Shown piece by piece: positions 21,259 through 25,144 of a stretch of DNA of 25,144 nt. Every line of letters begins with the position of its first letter. The first letter of the stretch is position 1. Source of the stretch: a virus; IMG/VR virus record IMGVR_UViG_3300028027_000223, positions 1 through 25,144 of that record; one strand, 5' to 3'. Made by a program: the position numbers and the translations under genes. Below the pieces are notes generated by a model that was not told the origin of the DNA, did not search any database, and worked only from the letters and a program-made list of their open reading frames with translations.

Positions 21259-21519
21259 TTACCACTTTACTTTGTCTGCCCAGTATGCAGCAGACATCCT
21301 GCCTTTAGCAATGTTCTTAGCATGACGGTCTTTGAAGGCTTTGTTCCTGGCTGATCCATCTGGACTACCTTTAACACCCTGTTGACCGAATCTGATGGTC
21401 TTAACCTGGTCACCTGACTTAGCCACTACTACATGGGACTTAGTAGGGTGGGAAGGAGTAGACTTAGGTTTATTGAACCCTGATACACCAGCTCTTTCTA
21501 ATCTAGAATCTTTCTTCAT
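21259..21519 (-). CDS. Small basic phage protein, 86 aa
   Basis: An 86-residue basic protein with a low-complexity N-terminal half (Lys/Ser/Pro: SRLERAGVSGFNKPKSTPSH) and a more ordered C-terminal half (VKTIRFGQQGVKGS, HAKNIAKGRMSAAYWADK). This type is frequent in phage genomes of aquatic origin, as far as I recall, but has no established function. It is the last of four consecutive small lysine-rich genes. ATG 21519 overlaps the upstream stop by four bases. The terminator hairpin follows its stop directly. Confidence 0.7.
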   Translation of the reverse strand: MKKDSRLERAGVSGFNKPKSTPSHPTKSHVVVAKSGDQVKTIRFGQQGVKGSPDGSARNKAFKDRHAKNIAKGRMSAAYWADKVKW

Positions 21520-21671
21520 TTCTTCTTCTTTGCAGTCTTAGCAGAGTCTTTAAAGTCCTGAGCAGTAGGAGCACCTTTACTGCCTACCTTACGCATCTTT
21601 TCACCAGAGCCTTGAGCAATACGCTTTTTCTTAGCAGCGATATTAGCATACAATCCAGGTTTAGTAGCCAC
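21516..21671 (-). CDS. Small Lys-rich phage protein, 51 aa
   Basis: A 51-residue protein starting at GTG 21671 (Met-Ala-Thr-Lys-Pro-Gly), which lies inside the end of the preceding gene in another frame. Thirteen of 51 residues are lysine. The pattern YANIAAKKKRIAQGSGEKMR and GSKGAPTAQDFKDSAKTAK is one I have seen in other phages, without a known role. It ends in Lys-Lys-Lys-Lys and overlaps the next ATG by four bases. Nucleic-acid binding is plausible from charge alone. Confidence 0.68.
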   Translation of the reverse strand: MATKPGLYANIAAKKKRIAQGSGEKMRKVGSKGAPTAQDFKDSAKTAKKKK

Positions 21672-21804
21672 GCATTGATCCCATCTTCTTAGCTGGTTTA
21701 GCTTTAGGAGTAGTCATCTTAGCTCCTGTCTTCTGTGCATAAGCTTTAGCTTCTTTCTTACCCTTAGCTGTGTAAGGGAACTTCTTGTCTTTTACCATTG
21801 GCAT
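21661..21804 (-). CDS. Small Lys-rich phage protein, 47 aa
   Basis: A 47-residue protein from ATG 21804, one base after the preceding stop, with AAGGAAAT upstream as ribosome site. Thirteen lysines. FPYTAKGKKEAKAYAQKTG is followed by a Pro/Lys-rich tail (TTPKAKPAKKMG) that resembles histone-like tails. It overlaps the GTG start of the next gene by 11 bases. Function unknown; the sequence looks DNA-binding or disordered. Confidence 0.62.
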   Translation of the reverse strand: MPMVKDKKFPYTAKGKKEAKAYAQKTGAKMTTPKAKPAKKMGSMRGY

Positions 21805-21805
21805 A

Positions 21806-21952
21806 TTATTTCCTTTTCTTGGTTTGGGTTTTAGATTTACCTGCTGTACTCAGTGCAATAGCTATTGCTTGCTTCTGAGGTCTGCCTTCTTTAACCATCT
21901 TAGAGATGTTCTTACTTATTGTCTTCTCTGATTTACCTTTAGCTAGTGGCAT
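21806..21952 (-). CDS. Small Lys-rich protein, DUF6496-like, 48 aa
   Basis: A 48-residue protein from ATG 21952 with the pattern [22 protein letters not shown] and [14 protein letters not shown], which resembles the small conserved family I know as DUF6496. Twelve lysines; basic tail KTQTKKRK. The short helix [10 protein letters not shown] is the most conserved-looking part. It is the first of four tiny basic genes in a row. No activity is established. Confidence 0.65.
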   Translation of the reverse strand: MPLAKGKSEKTISKNISKMVKEGRPQKQAIAIALSTAGKSKTQTKKRK

Positions 21953-21954
21953 AG

Positions 21955-22299
21955 TTAGCTTCCATTCTGATAGGCTGTTGATTGAATAATTTCTACTGTT
22001 AGTATAACTGACATGCTAGAACCTGTCTCGGTAGTTACCTTTACATAGTCCCCTTCATCCATAACCATACGTCCATCACTAAACTGAATATATTTATTAG
22101 CATCTAAGTTAGAAGTACCTAAGATAACAATGTCGTCAGTCTCGCTGAGGTCGTGCCATACAGCAGATACAGTCTTATTAGACCCAGTACTGTTGCTAAT
22201 AAATAACAAAGTAGCAATAGCTTTACATCCTTTAGGTACTGTGTAAACAACTGTAGGGGTGTTAGCTACAATGTTCTTACCTATTGTTAGTTCTCTCAT
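21955..22299 (-). CDS. Probable small structural (beta-sandwich) protein, 114 aa
   Basis: A 114-residue protein predicted to be nearly all beta: [26 protein letters not shown], then TVSAVWHDL and [21 protein letters not shown]. The alternating hydrophobic pattern and a NSTGS turn fit a small jelly-roll or Ig-like virion protein, such as a head or tail decoration subunit. The position among tail-fibre genes supports this. No catalytic residues visible. Six bases separate it from the membrane protein gene upstream. Confidence 0.6.
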   Translation of the reverse strand: MRELTIGKNIVANTPTVVYTVPKGCKAIATLLFISNSTGSNKTVSAVWHDLSETDDIVILGTSNLDANKYIQFSDGRMVMDEGDYVKVTTETGSSMSVILTVEIIQSTAYQNGS

Positions 22300-22305
22300 A
22301 TTACC

Positions 22306-22515
22306 TTAAGCAAAGTGTTTTAAAATCCAGTCTTTGAAGACTGTTAAGAATATACCGATACCAGAAGCTAAGAAAGCTACTCCACCGAGGAAACCTTTAT
22401 AACGCATCATCTCATCACGCACGGCATGAATACAGTCCAGTATCTCTTTCTGGCTTTCTTGTAGCTTTTCTACTTCAGCTTCTAAGACAGCTATACGCTC
22501 TATGGAATCTGTCAT
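22306..22515 (-). CDS. Small coiled-coil/one-TM membrane protein (XhlA-like)
   Basis: A 69-residue protein: residues 5-36 form an amphipathic coiled coil (RIAVLEAEVEKLQESQKEIL), and 41-60 are a single membrane helix (GFLGGVAFLASGIGIFLTVF), followed by a short basic end. This layout resembles the XhlA haemolysin family and some small phage holins or holin partners. It lies far from the lysozyme gene but on the same strand. It could act with the other holin candidate at 11442 or be a virion membrane component; neither can be settled from the sequence. Confidence 0.6.
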   Translation of the reverse strand: MTDSIERIAVLEAEVEKLQESQKEILDCIHAVRDEMMRYKGFLGGVAFLASGIGIFLTVFKDWILKHFA

Positions 22516-22516
22516 C

Positions 22517-22729
22517 TTAGCCTACCAAAGCCTTAACTTCGTCTTGAGTTAAACCTAATGCAGCTAGTTTAGCTAGTGCAGAAGCCTTTGCAGTTGCTTG
22601 TGCTTGTTCTTCTTGTGCTTTAGCAGCATCTATAGCTTGTGAGTTTGCAATTTCTTGAGCAGTAAATTGGCTTACTGTTTGAGTTACTTCACCAGTAATA
22701 ACATCTACATTAATTTCAATTTTGTCCAT
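22517..22729 (-). CDS. Small acidic phage protein, 70 aa
   Basis: A 70-residue protein: a short beta hairpin (KIEINVDVITGEVTQ), an Ala/Gln/Glu-rich helix, and the C-terminal ALAKLAALGLTQDEVKALVG helix-turn-helix-like unit. This type is common next to phage tail-fibre genes, possibly as an assembly factor; that is a context-based guess. Tight packing (one and three bases to its neighbours) shows it belongs to the fibre operon. Confidence 0.58.
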   Translation of the reverse strand: MDKIEINVDVITGEVTQTVSQFTAQEIANSQAIDAAKAQEEQAQATAKASALAKLAALGLTQDEVKALVG

Positions 22730-22732
22730 GAT

Positions 22733-23299
22733 TTACTCGTAAAGAATGTTAATAGTGCCATTATCAAATGTATTTGTTCCATTTGTAGTAGTAATTCTTA
22801 CCATTCCAAGAGTTCCTGATAATGAGCCATTTCCACCAGCTTGTCCTGTATAAGGAAGAATATTTGTATTTGCAATCAAACCATTACAAACCCAATTGTT
22901 TCCTGAGATGTTAGTAAGTGTCATAGTTCCGTATATAGCATACGTAGCAGTACCTAGATACATACAATAGCCAGCAGTAGAAGTTATACCTAATGTGTTC
23001 GATTGAGTAATGAGAGCATAAGATGAGCCTGACAAATACCCTGAAGTAGTTGGGGTTGTATTCACTCCTATTTGCACTAACAAGTGAGCAGTACCATTTA
23101 AACTTACATCATTAAAAATTAAAGTAATGCGTTTAACCCAACTAGGAATACTAGTAAAATCAATGCTTGTGCCTGATGTAGAAGCTACCGCAGTTCCTCT
23201 AGTAACAGGGCTTGCAGAACCTACTACTAAACCACCACCTGATTGTGTAGTGCTATTAGGAAAGGTAATGCCAGCAGTTCCATCAATTGTTATAGCCAT
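22733..23299 (-). CDS. Fibre- or adhesin-like structural protein, 188 aa
   Basis: A 188-residue Gly/Ser/Thr/Asn-rich beta protein. The N-terminus AITIDGTAGITFPNSTTQSGG is characteristic of phage tail fibres and appendages, and PSWVKRITLIFNDVSLNGT followed by LLVQIG is typical of their C-terminal binding domains. It would contribute to host recognition. ATG 23299 overlaps the stop of the 50-residue gene upstream (TAATG). Confidence 0.78.
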   Translation of the reverse strand: MAITIDGTAGITFPNSTTQSGGGLVVGSASPVTRGTAVASTSGTSIDFTSIPSWVKRITLIFNDVSLNGTAHLLVQIGVNTTPTTSGYLSGSSYALITQSNTLGITSTAGYCMYLGTATYAIYGTMTLTNISGNNWVCNGLIANTNILPYTGQAGGNGSLSGTLGMVRITTTNGTNTFDNGTINILYE

Positions 23300-23451
23300 T
23301 ATGTATTCTCCGCAGGCTCTGGTTCGTTACCTTCGCTCACCCATTTTAGGTAGGCTTGGTAGTCTGTGTTGTCAGGATTGAATGGAATTGAATCTTTGCC
23401 ATTACGCAAAATTCCAACTACAACATTATTTTCTGTTAATAATTTATACAT
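23299..23451 (-). CDS. Small tail-associated protein, 50 aa (XkdW-like pattern)
   Basis: A 50-residue protein from ATG 23451, which follows directly after the stop of the 371-residue fibre gene upstream. VVGILRNGKDSIPFNPDNTDYQAYLKWVSEG followed by EPEPA has the feel of small phage tail proteins of the XkdW type, which carry a Tyr-x-x-Tyr-Leu-x-Trp helix. The partial gene at the right edge of the window has a related feel. Role unknown, probably fibre assembly or a minor tail part. Confidence 0.6.
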   Translation of the reverse strand: MYKLLTENNVVVGILRNGKDSIPFNPDNTDYQAYLKWVSEGNEPEPAENT

Positions 23452-24567
23452 TTACAACTCCGCAGAAAAATTAAGTATGCCGCTTGTAGTATTTCCAACT
23501 AATGCCGCACCTTGACCAGCCACTAATCCAGCAGTTACAGTAGCAATAATACGAATACGATTAGCGTCTGATGCCGTTCCAGTTGGAACTACTGAACAAG
23601 CAGTAACTGTACTTGCAGAAGACCTAACAGAATAATCTGATGCAGTTCCGCTTGTACCAAAAGTCGGTGCAGTTCTCATGCTAACTGGCAAATAATAATA
23701 AGTTAAAAGACTTGTAGTAGCATCAACAAACCCTAAAATTCCTAATGTAGATGGATTTTCATTAAGTTGTTGATAATAGCGTTGGCAAGCTAGTAGTTCT
23801 TGGTTATATAAACGATATTCATAACCCGTACCACTAGAACCGACCTCTAATTGCACCGCAGTTAGGTAGAAAGTTGCTCCGTTTGTACCGACTACGGATG
23901 TTGCTCCTGTGGCTGATTGATAATCTGCTCCAGCCCATGCTCCAGCAGTTCCGCTATAAGTAGCACCCGCACCAACAGAAAAATGAAGATACATACCAAC
24001 GCCATTAGTTGCACCAATCCAAGTTCCCGAAGTATCACCAGCAATAGTTACGCTAATTTGTGTCCAAGTATTTGCCGTAGAAATTGTGTAGCTAAAAGGA
24101 TAACTTCTATTTCTAGCACTATTTTGAACAGAACCACCAAAAGTTCCTGTAAGGCTTGAATAAACCAATGCTGAAACTGTAATTGTTTTTGCATTAGCAG
24201 TTCCAAAATTTAAATCAGCCGTATTAAACCCTTCAATCTTTTGACAAATTGTAAGTGATTCACCAGCAGCTATTGAATAAGCCGATGTTGAAGTAAAGCC
24301 AAGATAATTTTTAAATCCTGCTGGGGTTGTTACCGAGCCAGCGTTTTGTTGTAGTGTTCCTTTTCCATTTACATAAGCATAATAAAAAAATCTATCTACT
24401 GGAAAAACTGAATCATTAGCCGTAACACTAGCACCAGCATTTCTTTGGTCAATAACCATGCTGCCATTTATTATTCTGTTTTTCATTATGCTTGCATTAC
24501 CTGCTCCAAGCACTCCGCCTTGTGTACTCGTGGTAACTGTGTCTACATTTAAATTACCATACGGCAT
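23452..24567 (-). CDS. Tail fibre / receptor-binding protein with carbohydrate-binding-type fold
   Basis: A 371-residue protein. After a short N-terminal attachment part it has NRIINGSMVIDQRNAG, a recurrent signature in phage appendage proteins, then a large Gly/Thr/Ser/Ala-rich beta region. TFYLTAVQLEVGSSGTGYEYR and LACQRYYQQL near residue 240-265 are typical of the C-terminal half of these fibres. It probably binds cell-surface glycans. By eye its codons look a little richer in GC (GCG, GGC) than neighbouring genes, which may point to exchange, but I did not count them. ATG 24567 overlaps the GIY-YIG gene stop. Confidence 0.82.
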   Translation of the reverse strand: MPYGNLNVDTVTTSTQGGVLGAGNASIMKNRIINGSMVIDQRNAGASVTANDSVFPVDRFFYYAYVNGKGTLQQNAGSVTTPAGFKNYLGFTSTSAYSIAAGESLTICQKIEGFNTADLNFGTANAKTITVSALVYSSLTGTFGGSVQNSARNRSYPFSYTISTANTWTQISVTIAGDTSGTWIGATNGVGMYLHFSVGAGATYSGTAGAWAGADYQSATGATSVVGTNGATFYLTAVQLEVGSSGTGYEYRLYNQELLACQRYYQQLNENPSTLGILGFVDATTSLLTYYYLPVSMRTAPTFGTSGTASDYSVRSSASTVTACSVVPTGTASDANRIRIIATVTAGLVAGQGAALVGNTTSGILNFSAEL

Positions 24568-25025
24568 TATTGTTGCTCCTTGCGTTTTGTACCAAGTTTA
24601 GCTAATCGCATTTTATCTTTCGTTTCTTCAGATGCTTTACGACCAGTATTAAAATGTACATCAATACCAGCTAAATATCTTTTCTGACCTTCGCTCATCT
24701 TAGCTTTTGTTTCTTCTGTGTGTGGAATACCTAGTTGTGGTTTGTGGATAACTGTTTTATATCGTCTTCCGCCACTCTCAAGATTGTATCCATTAGGAGC
24801 TAGGCTACCCATTACATTAATCCAAAACTGTTCCAGAAAATCTAATGTAGAGTGATTGTCTACATTGCTACACACTGCTTCATAAGTAAATGATTTATGT
24901 CCGTACTTCTTGTAAGCGTCAGCTAAAGCGTGTCCATGACCTTTACGAGAATGTTTCGTAATTGTCTGACCAACATACTGCTTGCCGTTAAGCGTGTTGG
25001 TAACTAAATAGACACGACCCTGCAT
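24567..25025 (-). CDS. GIY-YIG endonuclease with NUMOD3-like repeats
   Basis: A 152-residue free-standing GIY-YIG nuclease. The catalytic module is residues 1-85: VYLVT (Y6), KQYVGQ (Y17), R27/H30, Glu65 in FLEQFW and NGYN (78-81). Two DNA-binding repeats follow: HTEETKAKMSEGQK (102-115) and ASEETKDKMRLAK (131-143), NUMOD3-like. Such proteins are usually homing endonucleases that spread between related phages. It is inserted between two tail-fibre-type genes, with TAATG overlaps at both ends (25025 and 24567), so it has settled into the operon without breaking it. Confidence 0.9.
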   Translation of the reverse strand: MQGRVYLVTNTLNGKQYVGQTITKHSRKGHGHALADAYKKYGHKSFTYEAVCSNVDNHSTLDFLEQFWINVMGSLAPNGYNLESGGRRYKTVIHKPQLGIPHTEETKAKMSEGQKRYLAGIDVHFNTGRKASEETKDKMRLAKLGTKRKEQQ

Positions 25026-25144
25026 TATGCTAATTCCTCATCAGTAGGTCTAGCTAGTGTAGGGTGTTCCCATTTAGCAATGTAATCGCCTTTTCCGTCA
25101 TTTTGAAGTGCAATAGTGCCTGTTTTTGGCAAAAAATCTGCATC
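25025..25144 (-). CDS. 3' end of a small tail-associated protein (partial)
   Basis: The last 39 codons of a gene that begins beyond the right edge. The visible tail (TIALQNDGKGDYIAKWEHPTL, then RPTDEELA) matches the style of XkdW-like phage proteins linked to tail fibres, with a Trp-Glu-His-Pro segment. The stop overlaps the GIY-YIG start (TAATG). Length and N-terminus are not visible. Confidence 0.65.
   Translation of the reverse strand, partial: DADFLPKTGTIALQNDGKGDYIAKWEHPTLARPTDEELA

Noticed and set aside
22733-24567. Diversity-generating retroelement in the fibre genes
   Set aside because: No reverse transcriptase gene and no pair of long adenine-mutable repeats was seen near the fibre genes in this window.
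1-25144. tRNA, rRNA, CRISPR array, insertion sequence, integrase or att site
   Set aside because: Reading both strands gave no cloverleaf-like gene, no regular repeats of 20-40 bases and no recombinase motif.

Overview
This window looks like one arm of a lytic tailed-phage genome, probably a short-tailed (podovirus-like) phage of an aquatic bacterium. Three things point this way. The genes are packed almost without gaps and mostly joined by ATGA or TAATG overlaps. The left half carries a T7-type replication set: primase-helicase, family A DNA polymerase, ssDNA-binding protein, FEN-like 5' exonuclease and a B12-dependent ribonucleotide reductase. The right half carries tail, ejection and lysis genes. 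The DNA is AT-rich by eye. No integrase, repressor, tRNA, CRISPR array or insertion sequence was found. Terminase, portal, capsid and any phage RNA polymerase are not in the window.

Left half, + strand, 1-10972: the tail end of an unknown gene; the primase-helicase; seven small genes (secreted, membrane, coiled-coil and a tandem paralogous pair); the DNA polymerase; two small genes; a strong sigma70-type promoter in front of the ssDNA-binding protein; the exonuclease; an unknown gene that overlaps a PD-(D/E)XK-like nuclease out of frame; a metallophosphoesterase; a DUF3310 protein; a second strong promoter; two small genes; the class II ribonucleotide reductase; an HNH endonuclease; and a last small gene. 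Together these make dNTPs, open and prime the template, copy it and process DNA.

Right half, - strand, 25144-10969 in transcription order: the end of a tail-fibre-associated gene; a GIY-YIG endonuclease; a carbohydrate-binding-type fibre protein and further fibre-like and small genes; a possible holin-like membrane protein; and four tiny lysine-rich proteins. A weak terminator fused to a sigma70-type promoter comes next at 21224-21257. Beyond it lie the tail adaptor and tail nozzle-like genes, another fibre, a 2-oxoglutarate-type Asp/Asn hydroxylase with a cupin protein, three ejection (internal virion) proteins, a coiled-coil membrane protein, a three-helix holin candidate and a GH24 lysozyme. 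The two halves converge at 10969-10972, where the last stop codons overlap.

The most notable points are a compact DNA polymerase whose motif spacing implies no thioredoxin-binding insertion, the hydroxylase-cupin pair inside the virion operon, the terminator/promoter element with an almost leaderless start, and small paralogous or overlapping genes. No stretch longer than 300 bases lacks a gene. Functions were assigned by motif reading only; no database search was run.
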